A DNA stretch of 64,000 bases from Alphaproteobacteria bacterium (lineage in GTDB: Bacteria > Pseudomonadota > Alphaproteobacteria > Caulobacterales > Maricaulaceae): the NCBI GenBank assembly GCA_024742735.1, contig JANSXV010000001.1:248001-312000 (forward strand). Reading direction: 5' to 3'. Numbering within the stretch: the stretch's first letter is position 1; every line of letters begins with the position of its first letter. Positions 36,766-45,648 of this stretch are shown one piece after another. The translations under genes and the position numbers were made by a program. A model generated the notes under the pieces. That model ran no database searches, was not told where the DNA came from, and was given only the letters and a program-made list of their open reading frames with translations.

Positions 36766-37896
36766 TTATCCCGCCAGAACATCCTTCCCCAGCTCCGCCA
36801 CGCTCGCCCGTCCCACGAGCGCCATCGCCCGCTCTGTCTCGTTCTTGAGAATCTCAACGGCGCGGGCGACGCCGGCTTCGCCGCCGGCGGCGAGGCCGTA
36901 GAGATAGGCTTTGCCGACGGCCACCGCGTCGGCGCCCAGGGCGAGGGCCTTCACGATGTCGGTTCCGCGCGTGATCCCGCCGTCCAGAATGATCTGGGCG
37001 CGGCCTTTGAGGGCGTCGCGGATCGCGGGCAGGGTGTCGAGGGTCGCCGGGGCGGTGTCGAGCTGGCGTCCGCCATGGTTGGAGATCCAGACTGCGTCCG
37101 CGCCGGCCTCCACCGCGCGCACGGCGTCATCGGGACGGGACAGGCCCTTAATGGCGAGCGGGCCGCCCCACGCGTCCTTCAGCCAGCACACATAGTCCCA
37201 GCTGATGGACCGGTCGAACTGAGTGTTGATATGGGTCATCACGTCGCCGGCGTGGGGCAGGGGGAAGTTCGCCGGCTGGGCCGGCCCGCCAAGCAGGAGG
37301 TCGAGCAGATAGCCCGGCTTGCTGAGAGCCTGCGGCACGGTCTTCGTGTTCAGGGATACTGGAATCGTGAAGCCGTTGCGCCGGTCCCGCTCGCGATTGC
37401 CTGCAACGGGCGCGTCGACCGTCAGCGCCAGGGCCCCATACCCCGCCGCCCGGACCCGGTCGAGAATGTCCGCGACCAGCTGACGGTCCTTCCAGACATA
37501 GACCTGGAAAATCCTGGGACCGGGATGGGCCCCGGCGATGGCGTCCAGCGGCTGCGTGGCGAGTGTGGAGACGGCGTAGGGCGCCCCGAACCGCGCCGCG
37601 CCTCTTGCAGCGGCCAGCTCGCCCAGGCGCGGGTGGAACAGGCGCTGGGCCGCCGTGGGCGCGAGGATGAAGGGCACCGGGCTCTTCATCCCCAGGATCT
37701 CGACGGACAGGTCGATATCGGTGACGCCCGCCAGAACATTGAAGAGAAGCTCGCGCTCGCGGAAGGCCGCCGTATTGCGGGCCAGCGTCTGCTCATCGTC
37801 AGACCCGCCGTCGATATAGTCGAAGACCATGCGCGGCAGGCGGCGCCTGGCGTGTTCGCGCAGCTCGGCGATGTTGATGGCGGTCTCAACGCCCAT
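36766..37896 (-). CDS. FMN-dependent alpha-hydroxy-acid oxidase/dehydrogenase (LldD-like)
   Basis: A 376-residue FMN enzyme of the L-lactate dehydrogenase/glycolate oxidase family. It has the N-terminal ARRRLPRMVFDYIDGGSDDE, FILAPTAAQRLFHP, YVWKDRQL, LTVDAPVAGNRERD, the catalytic His region ISNHGGRQLD, and the phosphate-binding ILDGGITRGTDIVKALALGADAV. It oxidises a 2-hydroxy acid (L-lactate is the common substrate) to the 2-oxo acid. The true start is the ATG at 37896 (MGVETAIN); the frame is open far upstream over the divergent dgcN gene, which is a shadow. Not adjacent to an lldP permease. Confidence 0.92.
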   Translation of the reverse strand: MGVETAINIAELREHARRRLPRMVFDYIDGGSDDEQTLARNTAAFRERELLFNVLAGVTDIDLSVEILGMKSPVPFILAPTAAQRLFHPRLGELAAARGAARFGAPYAVSTLATQPLDAIAGAHPGPRIFQVYVWKDRQLVADILDRVRAAGYGALALTVDAPVAGNRERDRRNGFTIPVSLNTKTVPQALSKPGYLLDLLLGGPAQPANFPLPHAGDVMTHINTQFDRSISWDYVCWLKDAWGGPLAIKGLSRPDDAVRAVEAGADAVWISNHGGRQLDTAPATLDTLPAIRDALKGRAQIILDGGITRGTDIVKALALGADAVAVGKAYLYGLAAGGEAGVARAVEILKNETERAMALVGRASVAELGKDVLAG

Positions 37897-38023
37897 GGAT
37901 GCGGCTCCGGCGCGGCATGTCGTCACTCTAACGCGTTGAATGCGCTCCGCCAGAGCCGCACGCTTGCGCTTCTCCCCGGCGCGCCTGACTAATAGGCGCT
38001 GACCCTGCGCAACGGACACGGCC

Positions 38024-39043
38024 ATGATCGAACTGCATCCCAAATACCTGATCTTTCTGGGCGGCGCGGAGAGCGCGGACATGGCCAAGACCGGCCGGGG
38101 TCTCGCCTTCTGGGCGCCCGAGCGCTGTGCAGGGCAGTACCGGATTGACGACAGCGCCGCCGATGTCGGGCTGACCACGCTGGGGTTCGAGGAGGCGGTT
38201 TCGGCTGGCGCAAGGACGCTGGTCGTCGGCATCACCGGGATTGGCGGCAAGCTCCATGAAAGCTGGACGCCGCACCTGCTCGCGGCGATGGAGGCCGGTC
38301 TGGATCTCGCCGCCGGCCTGCACGGCAAGCTGAATGCGCATCCGGTTTTGAGCGAGGCCGCAAAGCGCCTCGGACGGCGCATGATCGACGTGCGCGTGCC
38401 GCCCGCCGGCATCGAGGTGGGGACGGGCCGGAAGCGGTCCGGCAAGCGCGTGCTCATGGTCGGGACCGACTGCGCCCTGGGCAAGAAATTCACCGCGCTC
38501 GCCCTGCACCAGGCCATGGTGGAGGCGGGGGCGAAGGCCACCTTCCGCGCCACGGGCCAGACCGGCATTTTCATCGCAGGCGAGGGCATGCCCATGGATT
38601 CGGTCGTGGCCGACTTCGCCTCCGGCGCCGCAGAGGAGCTTTCCCCGGACAATGAGGCGGACCACTGGGACGTGATCGAGGGGCAAGGCTCTCTGTTCCA
38701 TCCCGGGTTTGCGGCCGTGTCGCTGGGCCTGCTGCATGGCTCCCAACCGGACGCCCTTGTCATCTGCCACGAGGCGGGCCGCAAGACGATCAACGCCTAT
38801 CCCGACTTTCCAACGCCCAGCCTGACCGAGTGCATCGACCTGCATCTGCGCATGGCGCGTCTGACGAACCCGGCTGTGAAGGCGGTGGCGATCTCGCTGA
38901 ATACCTCCAAGCTGGACGAGGCGGCGGCCAGCGAGGCGCTGGCGGCGGCTGAGGCGGAAACGGGTCTGCCGGCGGCCGATCCGATCCGTTTCGGTGCGGC
39001 GCGTCTGGCGGATGCGGTTCTGAATGCCGGGAGCGAAGGATGA
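38024..39043 (+). CDS. dgcN: DgcN-type D-glutamate N-acetyltransferase (DUF1611)
   Basis: A 339-residue DUF1611 protein. A Rossmann-like N-terminal domain is followed by a P-loop domain with KRVLMVGTDCALGKKFT (Walker A), FRATGQTGIFIAGEG and VIEGQGSLFHPGF. DUF1611 members paired with an enolase-superfamily racemase have been described as DgcN, which N-acetylates D-glutamate as the first step of a D-glutamate catabolic route in marine proteobacteria and haloarchaea. Here it overlaps the racemase gene by ATGA, exactly that pairing. Function is by family and context. Divergent from the hydroxy-acid oxidase. Confidence 0.85.
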   Translation: MIELHPKYLIFLGGAESADMAKTGRGLAFWAPERCAGQYRIDDSAADVGLTTLGFEEAVSAGARTLVVGITGIGGKLHESWTPHLLAAMEAGLDLAAGLHGKLNAHPVLSEAAKRLGRRMIDVRVPPAGIEVGTGRKRSGKRVLMVGTDCALGKKFTALALHQAMVEAGAKATFRATGQTGIFIAGEGMPMDSVVADFASGAAEELSPDNEADHWDVIEGQGSLFHPGFAAVSLGLLHGSQPDALVICHEAGRKTINAYPDFPTPSLTECIDLHLRMARLTNPAVKAVAISLNTSKLDEAAASEALAAAEAETGLPAADPIRFGAARLADAVLNAGSEG

Positions 39044-40011
39044 AGCTTGAGATCACCGCTGAGAGCTGGGCGTACGCCCGGCCGTTCAAGATCGCCTACG
39101 TCACGCGGACCGAGCTCCCGCTGGTTCATGTGCGTGTGTCGCAAGACGGGATCACCGGTCAGGGCGAGGGGGTCGGGGTCAGCTATCTCGGCGAAACCCA
39201 GGCCTCGATCCTGGCGGATCTGGAGCGGGTTCGGACCGACGTGGAGGCGGGGATCACCCGCGAAGCGCTGCAGGAGCTGCTGCCCCCCGGCGGCGCGCGC
39301 AATGCGCTGGACTGCGCCCTGTGGGATCTGACGGCCAAGCAGACCGGCAAGTCCGTCTTCGAGCTCACCGGCCTGCCGTCCGACCCGGTCCAATCGGTCT
39401 ACACGATCTCTCTTGATGAACCTGAGATCATGGCGGAGCAGGCCCGCACCGGCCCGTCCAGCCACCTGAAAATCAAGCTGAACGCCGACCGGCCTGTTGA
39501 GCGTGTCGCCGCCGTGCGCGAGGCCCGTCCGGACGCTGTTCTTGTCGTGGACGCCAACCAGTCCTGGACCATGGACGTGCTGGAGAACGCCGCGCCGCGC
39601 CTGGCTGCGCTGGGTGTCGCGTTGATCGAGCAACCGCTGGCCGCCGGCGAAGATGCGGGTCTCAATGGGTATTCCGGGCCGATCCCCGTCGGAGCGGACG
39701 AAAGCTGCCAGACCGTCGCCGATCTTGAGGGTCTGGCGTCGGGCTATTCGGTGATCAATGTGAAGCTGGACAAGACCGGCGGACTGACCGGCGCGCTCCA
39801 GCTGGCCCGCGAAGCGAAGGCGCGCGGCTACGCGCTGATGGTCGGATGCATGGCCGGCACCTCCCTGTCCATGGCGCCGGCCTTCGTGATCGCCCAGATG
39901 TGCCGCTTCGTGGACATTGATGGTCCCTTGCTCATGGCGAAGGATCGCGAGCCGGGACTGACCTACGATAATGGGCGTGTCAGCGCGCCGGACCGGACGC
40001 TCTGGGGCTAG
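39040..40011 (+). CDS. dgcA: DgcA-type N-acetyl-D-glutamate racemase (enolase superfamily)
   Basis: A 323-residue enolase-superfamily protein often labelled dipeptide (L-Ala-D/L-Glu) epimerase. Catalytic features: KIKLNAD (Lys of the K-x-K acid/base), VVDANQSW (metal Asp), LIEQPL (metal Glu), GADESC (metal Asp), NVKLDKTGGL (second Lys) and GCMAGTSLSMAPA. With the DUF1611 partner it is expected to convert N-acetyl-D-glutamate into N-acetyl-L-glutamate. The alternative, dipeptide epimerisation in murein recycling, cannot be ruled out without assay, but no murein-recycling gene is adjacent. Confidence 0.87.
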   Translation: MKLEITAESWAYARPFKIAYVTRTELPLVHVRVSQDGITGQGEGVGVSYLGETQASILADLERVRTDVEAGITREALQELLPPGGARNALDCALWDLTAKQTGKSVFELTGLPSDPVQSVYTISLDEPEIMAEQARTGPSSHLKIKLNADRPVERVAAVREARPDAVLVVDANQSWTMDVLENAAPRLAALGVALIEQPLAAGEDAGLNGYSGPIPVGADESCQTVADLEGLASGYSVINVKLDKTGGLTGALQLAREAKARGYALMVGCMAGTSLSMAPAFVIAQMCRFVDIDGPLLMAKDREPGLTYDNGRVSAPDRTLWG

Positions 40012-40072
40012 GGCGCTTTGAAACGTCCGGACAAATAGGGCAGTCTTGGCTCGAACCTGTCTGGAGAGCTCC

Positions 40073-41134
40073 ATGCGCCTTGTGTCTCTGATGTCGGCCC
40101 TTGCGGCCGCCTGCCTCCTCTCAGCCTGCTCTGAAGCGCAATCGCCGCGCGCTGCACCGGACGGCGAAGCGGTTTTCACCGCCGAGACCGGGCGAGGCTG
40201 GCAGGAGGCGGTGGTGAGCGTGCGCGCCTTCGCGCCGACGCGCGACTTCATGGTGGAGGTGGCCGGCTATGAGGTCCGCGAGACCGGCGCGCTGGATCCA
40301 GCCTGGCTGTCGGCCTGGGGCCTGCCTGAAGGTGCGTCCGGCGCCTATGAGCTGCTGGCCTCGCCCGGAAAATCCGTCGGCTGGGTCCGGCTCGTGCGCT
40401 TTGACGGGGTCGAACAGGAGCTCATCCGTCCCGGCGCCCAGGTCTGGGATCAGGGCGGTCTGTTCTCCCTCATGGTTCGCGCCGAGGAGGCGTCAGAGGT
40501 CATGGACGCCGCCCATGGGCGCGGCTGGTCGGTCTTCAACCAGCCCCAGGTCTTCGATTTCGGCGGTCTGATCATCAAGAATGTCGTGGTGCGCCTGCCC
40601 GACGGCGTGAATCTGGCGGTTTATTCCCGGGTCGATCCGCCGATCGAGGGTTGGGATGATCTCGCGGGCTTTTCCTACCCATTCAACACCATGGCGATGG
40701 TTCATGACATCGAGGCGGAACGGGTCTTCTTCGAGCAGGGCCTTGGCTTCTCGCCCTTCTGGGCAGGTGATTACATCGACCCGGTCGAGGTCGACACCAA
40801 TCACGGGCTGCCCGACAACCTGTCCGATGACATTCCCCGCCGGACAGCGATCCTGCAGCAGCGCCCTGGCGAGGATGGCCGGATCGAGCTGATGCAGTTC
40901 GTCGGGCTGTCCGGCCAGGATTTCTCCGACAGGGCGCGCCCGCCCAATCTCGGGATCCTGGGCGTCCGTCTGCCGGTCGAGGACCTGGATGCAGCGCTGG
41001 CGCAGCTCGCCGAAATCGGGGCCGAGCCTGCGGCGGGACCGGGTGAGCGCAGGCTCTCGCCTTACGGTGAAATCCGCTGGGCGGCGGTGCGCAGCCCGTC
41101 CGGCATCGTCGTCGAGCTGATGGAACAACCCTGA
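40073..41134 (+). CDS. Lipoprotein with VOC (glyoxalase-like) domains
   Basis: A 353-residue protein with signal peptide and lipobox LSAC (about residue 20). The mature part looks like two vicinal-oxygen-chelate halves: the first from RGWQEAVVSVRAFAPTRDFMVEVAGYE, the second from FNTMAMVHDIEAERVFFEQGLGF to the C-terminal GEIRWAAVRSPSGIVVELMEQP, whose final Glu is a usual metal ligand. VOC proteins isomerise or cleave small molecules; an exported lipidated member is uncommon and its substrate is unknown. The ATG at 40073 has CTGGAGAG upstream. Stands alone 61 bases after dgcA. Confidence 0.72.
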   Translation: MRLVSLMSALAAACLLSACSEAQSPRAAPDGEAVFTAETGRGWQEAVVSVRAFAPTRDFMVEVAGYEVRETGALDPAWLSAWGLPEGASGAYELLASPGKSVGWVRLVRFDGVEQELIRPGAQVWDQGGLFSLMVRAEEASEVMDAAHGRGWSVFNQPQVFDFGGLIIKNVVVRLPDGVNLAVYSRVDPPIEGWDDLAGFSYPFNTMAMVHDIEAERVFFEQGLGFSPFWAGDYIDPVEVDTNHGLPDNLSDDIPRRTAILQQRPGEDGRIELMQFVGLSGQDFSDRARPPNLGILGVRLPVEDLDAALAQLAEIGAEPAAGPGERRLSPYGEIRWAAVRSPSGIVVELMEQP

Positions 41135-41137
41135 TTG

Positions 41138-41452
41138 CTACGCGTTGATCTGCGTCCAGATGAACAGGACCACCGCGCCCTGGATGAAGAGCGTCAGGGC
41201 GAAGCCGCCGGCGCCCACGAGTGAGGCGAACGCCAGGAGTGCGATGCGTCCGGGGTATCGGGATCGGGCGCGCCAGCGTTCGCCTGCTGTGGCGTAGCGG
41301 GAGCGGGCGATTTCAGCCAGATCGTTGAAGCCGCCCCGCAGGAGCCGGGTGAAGATGAAGATCGCGCCCAGCGCAAACACCCAGCCCATGATGTGCATCC
41401 AGACGCCGAGACCCGGCGTTGCGAAGACATCGCCCCAGAAGTCGGCGTCCAT
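41138..41452 (-). CDS. Small membrane protein, unknown function
   Basis: A 104-residue protein with two membrane spans (about 18-37, MHIMGWVFALGAIFIFTRLL, and 70-98, IALLAFASLVGAGGFALTLF) joined by an Arg-rich cytosolic loop (RSRYATAGERWRARSRY). No family recognised. It lies 30 bases downstream of the aminotransferase gene on the same strand and may be the third gene of the tetR operon. It converges on the VOC-like lipoprotein with a 3-base gap. Confidence 0.65.
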   Translation of the reverse strand: MDADFWGDVFATPGLGVWMHIMGWVFALGAIFIFTRLLRGGFNDLAEIARSRYATAGERWRARSRYPGRIALLAFASLVGAGGFALTLFIQGAVVLFIWTQINA

Positions 41453-41482
41453 GGTGCGGCGTTCCTGTATGCGGGCGCGGCG

Positions 41483-42805
41483 CTAGCCTTCAGCCCAGCG
41501 CGCCATCGCCTCTATCCCTTCGACAACCCGGCCACAATGGCGCTTCAGGAAGTCCGCGTCGAGCGTCTCACCGGCTGCAAGACCGTCCAGAGCGCTCGCC
41601 CCGTCAAAGTCCACGAAGGCCAGACGCAGGGACAGCTCATGCTCGGGCCGGCCGAAGGCGGAGCCGGGCAGGGTGGCCACGCCAGCCTCCTCCAGAAGCG
41701 CTTCGCAGAGCTGGGCGCTGGTCGTCATACCGCGTGCGGCCAGGCGATTCCGCAGGGGTTCGAAGTCGGGGAAGGCGTAGAAGCCGCCCTTGATGGGATT
41801 GACCCGGGCGCCGGCCCTGGTGAGGCGCGCGGACACATGGTCGGCCAAGGCGCCCAGCACGGCTCTGGAGCGCTGAAGATAGAGCTCCATTTCCGGGCCG
41901 CCTTCGAAGGCGGCGATGGCGGCGTGCTGAATGGGCGCCGAGACGGACGTGTAGGTCTCGCTCGCCGCCGCCGCCATGGCCTTGCGGAGCCAGGCCAGCG
42001 ACTTGGGAAAGGCGAAGAAGCCCAGGCGCCATCCGCCGGAGCCCGCCCATTTGGAGATGCCGTCGGAAATGATCGTGCCGCCGCGGTAGAAGCGGGCGGC
42101 GGACTGGTGACGGCCGTCAAACTGCACGCCGCCATAAATCTCGTCGGAGAGAAGCAGCAGGCGGTGTTCGCGGGCCACCGCGGCGATCTCCGCCAGAGCC
42201 TCCGGCGTGTAGGCCGTGCCTGTGGGATTGCCCGGCGAATTCAGGATCAGGAGGCGCGGGCGCAGCGGGTCATCGGCGCAGACCTTCCTGAGTGCGTCAG
42301 CGGTCACACCGAGCCCGGTCTCCGGATGCGTGGGCAGCCAGGTGATCGGCCGGCCCAGGATCTGGGCCTGCGGCGCATAGCTCACCCAGCTGGGCGTTGG
42401 GATGACGAGGTCGCCATAATAGACCAGCTGGACCAGGAACATCAGCTCCTTCGAGCCCGGGCCGATCAGGATGTCTTCGGGATCGAAATCCAGATCCTGG
42501 GTGCGTTTCAGGTAACGGCAGATCGCAGCCCGCAAGGCCGGCAGACCCTGGACGGCGAGATAGTCCTTCTGATGGGCGTTTTCGCGCAGGGCGCGCTGCA
42601 GGATGTCGGGAACCGGGAAGGGGGACTGGCCAAGCCCCAACCGGCTGATCTTGCGCCCTTCGGCCTGCAGGGCGGCGGAGCGCTCATTGATCGCCAGCGT
42701 CGCCGAAAGGCCGAGACCGCGGATATTCAGGTTCAGCTGGACGCTCGGAGAGTAGGTGTGCAGCGCCTCTTCATCGATGCGGGACGGCTGTGCGTCATCG
42801 GCCAT
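41483..42805 (-). CDS. PLP-dependent class I/II aminotransferase
   Basis: A 440-residue fold-type I aminotransferase. Motifs: GPGSKELMFL, NSPGNPTGTAYTPE (the N-x-x-N-P-T-G-like site of the substrate-binding Asn), LLSDEIYGGVQFDG (PLP-stacking region Asp/Tyr) and the Schiff-base Lys in SDGISKWAGSGGWRLGF. It starts 3 bases after the TetR gene, so the two are co-transcribed. Substrate unknown; relatives are annotated as aspartate or aromatic aminotransferases. The N-terminal ~40 residues precede the domain and end in SVQLNLNIRGLG. Confidence 0.9.
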   Translation of the reverse strand: MADDAQPSRIDEEALHTYSPSVQLNLNIRGLGLSATLAINERSAALQAEGRKISRLGLGQSPFPVPDILQRALRENAHQKDYLAVQGLPALRAAICRYLKRTQDLDFDPEDILIGPGSKELMFLVQLVYYGDLVIPTPSWVSYAPQAQILGRPITWLPTHPETGLGVTADALRKVCADDPLRPRLLILNSPGNPTGTAYTPEALAEIAAVAREHRLLLLSDEIYGGVQFDGRHQSAARFYRGGTIISDGISKWAGSGGWRLGFFAFPKSLAWLRKAMAAAASETYTSVSAPIQHAAIAAFEGGPEMELYLQRSRAVLGALADHVSARLTRAGARVNPIKGGFYAFPDFEPLRNRLAARGMTTSAQLCEALLEEAGVATLPGSAFGRPEHELSLRLAFVDFDGASALDGLAAGETLDADFLKRHCGRVVEGIEAMARWAEG

Positions 42806-42807
42806 GG

Positions 42808-43425
42808 TCAGGACCCCAGCTTCAGCCCGTGAGCGAACAGCTCGCTCAGATCATTGAAGAAGGCGCCCATATCCAGAGGCCGCGCTTCGGCGCCGCGCAG
42901 CAGGCGCTGATGCACGACCGCGATCAGGATCGGCGCATAAAGGCTGATGGCGCCATGGCGCACGCGGTCGGGAAATTCACCATCCGGGTCCAGCGCTGGC
43001 GCGAGCCGGTGTTCTATGGCCGTAAGCGACGGCTCCACGATGAGATCAAGATACGCGCGCGCCACAACCGGATCGTGGATGGATTCTACGAGCGCGAAGG
43101 CGTGGGCCTGCGCGAAGGTGTCGGTATCCGCACCCTCAAGCGCCAGGCTGGCATAGCCGCGCACCGCCTCTTCGACCGACCCGGCCGGCTCGGCGCTGCG
43201 CTTCAGCCAGTCGCGTGCGCCTTCGGCGAAAAATCCGATAATGGCGGTCACCACGCCCTGCCGGTCTGCAAAATAGTGGCGCAAGGTCGGCTCGGAAACG
43301 CCCGCCTTGATGGCGAACTGGCGCAGGCTCACCGGTGCGGACCGTTCCGCCACCGCTATCGCTGCGAGTTCGCCCAGGAGCTCGTCCTTGCGTCCGCCCG
43401 ACCGGGCTGCAGCCTGTCCAGCCAT
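42808..43425 (-). CDS. TetR-family transcriptional regulator
   Basis: A 205-residue regulator with an N-terminal TetR helix-turn-helix (about 12-58: APVSLRQFAIKAGVSEPTLRHYFADRQGVVTAI) and a helical ligand-binding domain. The start is the ATG at 43425 with GAGG 5 bases before it; a GTG at 43431 is two codons upstream. It leads an operon with the aminotransferase. A perfect 9-base inverted repeat at 43606-43626, between this gene and the divergent outer-membrane gene, is its most likely operator. Confidence 0.88.
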   Translation of the reverse strand: MAGQAAARSGGRKDELLGELAAIAVAERSAPVSLRQFAIKAGVSEPTLRHYFADRQGVVTAIIGFFAEGARDWLKRSAEPAGSVEEAVRGYASLALEGADTDTFAQAHAFALVESIHDPVVARAYLDLIVEPSLTAIEHRLAPALDPDGEFPDRVRHGAISLYAPILIAVVHQRLLRGAEARPLDMGAFFNDLSELFAHGLKLGS

Positions 43426-43605
43426 ATCCACCTCGCCCCTTGCGGAATCAGGGTCCGCGTATCCAGCCCGGACGGCAGTGTACGGACCGATCCTCGTGAC
43501 GCCACCCCTAGAACCGGGCGAGGCCTTTCAGATGCCATAAGGCAGCTGGCTGAATGGACCAGACCCGGTGCAGGCGAAAGCCGCGCCTCCGCTCTTGAAA
43601 GAATG

Positions 43606-43626
43606 CTCGTATATCGCATATACGAG
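43606..43626. promoter_or_regulatory. Perfect palindrome, candidate TetR operator
   Basis: Arms CTCGTATAT (43606-43614) and ATATACGAG (43618-43626) are exact inverses with a 3-base spacer. It is AT-rich against its surroundings and is the only strong structure in the 306-base non-coding interval 43426-43731 between divergent tetR and the outer-membrane gene. Symmetry and size fit a TetR-family dimer site; it could control both directions. Confidence 0.6.
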
Positions 43627-43731
43627 ACACGAGCGTGCGGTGTGGTCATTGGCTGCAGGCTCGCCGGCATGCCCAGGCGCGCTGCGCCGGCGCATCGCCG
43701 TTCCATGACAGGTAAATCACGGAGGGTTTCC

Positions 43732-44511
43732 ATGAAGCGTCTCGCCGCCACCACCACCGCAGCAATCCTGGCCGCCGGCCTTTCCGCCGCCGCCGGCGCC
43801 CAGCAATACGTGTCCGGCTCGGCCGGTTTCAACTTCCAGACCGATAGCGACAATTCCGGCGCGTTCTCGCGAGACTTTGTCACAGGTGACGGCGTCGCCG
43901 TTCCGCCGGGTACGACGCTTCCGGAGGGAACCTCGGTGGGCTGGACCACGGAGTTCGACACCGGGCTGTTCCTGTCAGCCGCCTATGGCTGGCGCTTGAA
44001 TGATGTGTTCAGAGTCGAAGGTGAGATTTCCTACACCTCGGCCGATGTGGACACCCATGCGGGCGTGACCGCCGGCGGAAATGCGCTGGGCGCGGCGGAT
44101 GCCGCCGTCCTCATCACCGGTTCCGCGCCTCTTGGTGTGACGGTCGGTGATCTTGTCGCGGATGGCCAGGGCGAGGTCACCACCGTCGGCTACGCCATCA
44201 ACGGGTATTATGACTTCGACATCCAGAACACGCCCTTCACCGCCTATATCGGCGGCGGTCTGGGCGTCGCTGAGGTCGAGGTCGATTACAGCCCGTCGGC
44301 GACCCCCATCGTGTCCGACAAGGAGATGGTCGGATTTTACCAGATCATGGCCGGCGGCTCCTATGCGCTGTCCGACAGCACAGAGCTCTACGCCGGGTAT
44401 CGCTGGCGCCAGAGCGCGGACGCGGAAACCCAGTCTTCGCTGATCCCGGCTGATCTCGACGTGGAAAACGCCAGCCACATCCTCGAGGCGGGCGTGCGCT
44501 ACTCCTTCTGA
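43732..44511 (+). CDS. Outer-membrane beta-barrel protein
   Basis: A 259-residue protein with signal peptide (MKRLAATTTAAILAAGLSAAAGAQ) and alternating amphipathic strands ending in HILEAGVRYSF, a terminal Phe for BAM recognition. The pattern (YVSGSAGFNF, FLSAAYGWRLNDVFRVEGEISY, TPFTAYIGGGLGVAEVEVDY, YAGYRWRQ) fits the 8-strand opacity-type/OmpA-like porin-beta barrel. GGAGGG at 43721-43726 is the ribosome site. A strong terminator follows. Divergent from tetR, so probably induced with it; function unknown. Confidence 0.85.
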   Translation: MKRLAATTTAAILAAGLSAAAGAQQYVSGSAGFNFQTDSDNSGAFSRDFVTGDGVAVPPGTTLPEGTSVGWTTEFDTGLFLSAAYGWRLNDVFRVEGEISYTSADVDTHAGVTAGGNALGAADAAVLITGSAPLGVTVGDLVADGQGEVTTVGYAINGYYDFDIQNTPFTAYIGGGLGVAEVEVDYSPSATPIVSDKEMVGFYQIMAGGSYALSDSTELYAGYRWRQSADAETQSSLIPADLDVENASHILEAGVRYSF

Positions 44512-44539
44512 CGGGCGAAACGCACTGACCGTGCAAATG

Positions 44540-44576
44540 AAGCGCCCTGCGGGACGATCCTGCAGGGCGCTTTCTT
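44540..44576 (+). terminator. Intrinsic terminator after outer-membrane protein gene
   Basis: Arms AAGCGCCCTGC (44540-44550) and GCAGGGCGCTT (44562-44572) pair perfectly (extendable by GC pairs inward), followed by TCTTGTGT. It lies 28 bases past the stop. Confidence 0.8.
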
Positions 44577-44643
44577 GTGTCGTGACCAAAGCGCGCTAAC
44601 GTGTCGCCGCCATTGAAGAACACCCCATTGGAGGTCCCCCGCC

Positions 44644-45618
44644 ATGCGTGCGCTCGTCTGCAAGGAATTCGCCCCCTACGACCAGCTTTCGGTGGAGGAT
44701 GTGCCGGAACCGCCCCTCGGCGAAGGCTTCGTGATGGTCGACGTGAAGGCCGCCGGGGTTAACTTCCCGGACATCCTGCTGGTCGAGGGAAAATACCAGA
44801 TGAAGCCTCCCACGCCCTTCGTTCCCGGCATGGAGGTCGCCGGCGTCATCTCCGGGCTTGGCGACGGCGTTCAGGGCGTCAAAGCCGGTGATCGCGTGAT
44901 CGCTGCAACCATGTTGGGCGGATTTGCTGAAAAGGCGCCTGTGCCTGCGAGCCAGGTCGTGCCGATGCCGGAGGCGATGTCGTTCGAGGAGGGCGCGGCG
45001 CTGACCACGATCTACGGCACCAGCTATCATGCCTTGAAGGATAGGGCGCGGTTGAAGGAGGGGGAGACGATCCTGGTCCTCGGCGCCGCCGGCGGCGTCG
45101 GCATCGCTACGGTTCAGCTGGCCAAGGCCATGGGCGCCCGCGTCATCGCGGCGGCGTCCTCGGCGGAGAAGCTGGAGTTCTGCAAGCAGAACGGCGCCGA
45201 CGAGGTGATCAACTACACCGAGGAGGACCTGAAGGCCCGGACCAAGGAGCTGACCGGCGGCAAGGGCGTCGATGTCGTCTACGATCCCGTTGGCGGCGAC
45301 TTCTCCGAAGCCGCGCTTCGCGCTTCTGGCTGGGATGCGCGCTATCTGGTGATCGGTTTCGCCGCCGGACCGATCCCGAAAATCCCGCTGAACCTCGCGC
45401 TGTTGAACTCACGCAACATCATGGGCGTGTTCTGGGGCGCCTGGGTCGGGCGTGAGCCCCGCGCGAACGCCCAGAATCTGAAGGAGATCTTCGACTTCTT
45501 TGAGGCCGGCAAGCTCAAGCCGCAGATCAGCGCCTCCTATAGCCTGGACGACTACGCCAAGGCCTTCGAGGATCTGCTCAATCGCCGTGTGAAGGGCAAG
45601 GTTGTCCTGACGCCCTGA
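44644..45618 (+). CDS. NADPH:quinone oxidoreductase family (zinc-less MDR)
   Basis: A 324-residue medium-chain dehydrogenase/reductase without the zinc-binding cysteines. It has the groES-like N-terminal domain with VKAAGVNFPDILLVEGKYQ and PFVPGMEVAGVI, and the nucleotide fold with LVLGAAGGVGIATVQLAKAMGARVIAAASS, the A-x-x-G-x-x-G form typical for NADPH quinone oxidoreductases, then VVYDPVGGDF. It reduces quinones or enones. The ATG is preceded by TTGGAGG. Convergent with the LysR gene. Confidence 0.92.
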   Translation: MRALVCKEFAPYDQLSVEDVPEPPLGEGFVMVDVKAAGVNFPDILLVEGKYQMKPPTPFVPGMEVAGVISGLGDGVQGVKAGDRVIAATMLGGFAEKAPVPASQVVPMPEAMSFEEGAALTTIYGTSYHALKDRARLKEGETILVLGAAGGVGIATVQLAKAMGARVIAAASSAEKLEFCKQNGADEVINYTEEDLKARTKELTGGKGVDVVYDPVGGDFSEAALRASGWDARYLVIGFAAGPIPKIPLNLALLNSRNIMGVFWGAWVGREPRANAQNLKEIFDFFEAGKLKPQISASYSLDDYAKAFEDLLNRRVKGKVVLTP

Positions 45619-45648
45619 GCGAGGCTGCGCAGTCCTGTCGGCGGGCGG

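Noticed and set aside
37897-38793. N-terminal extension of the hydroxy-acid oxidase frame (about 300 codons) antisense to dgcN.
   Set aside because: Family alignment puts the start at 37896 with a ribosome site; the extension is the shadow of dgcN.
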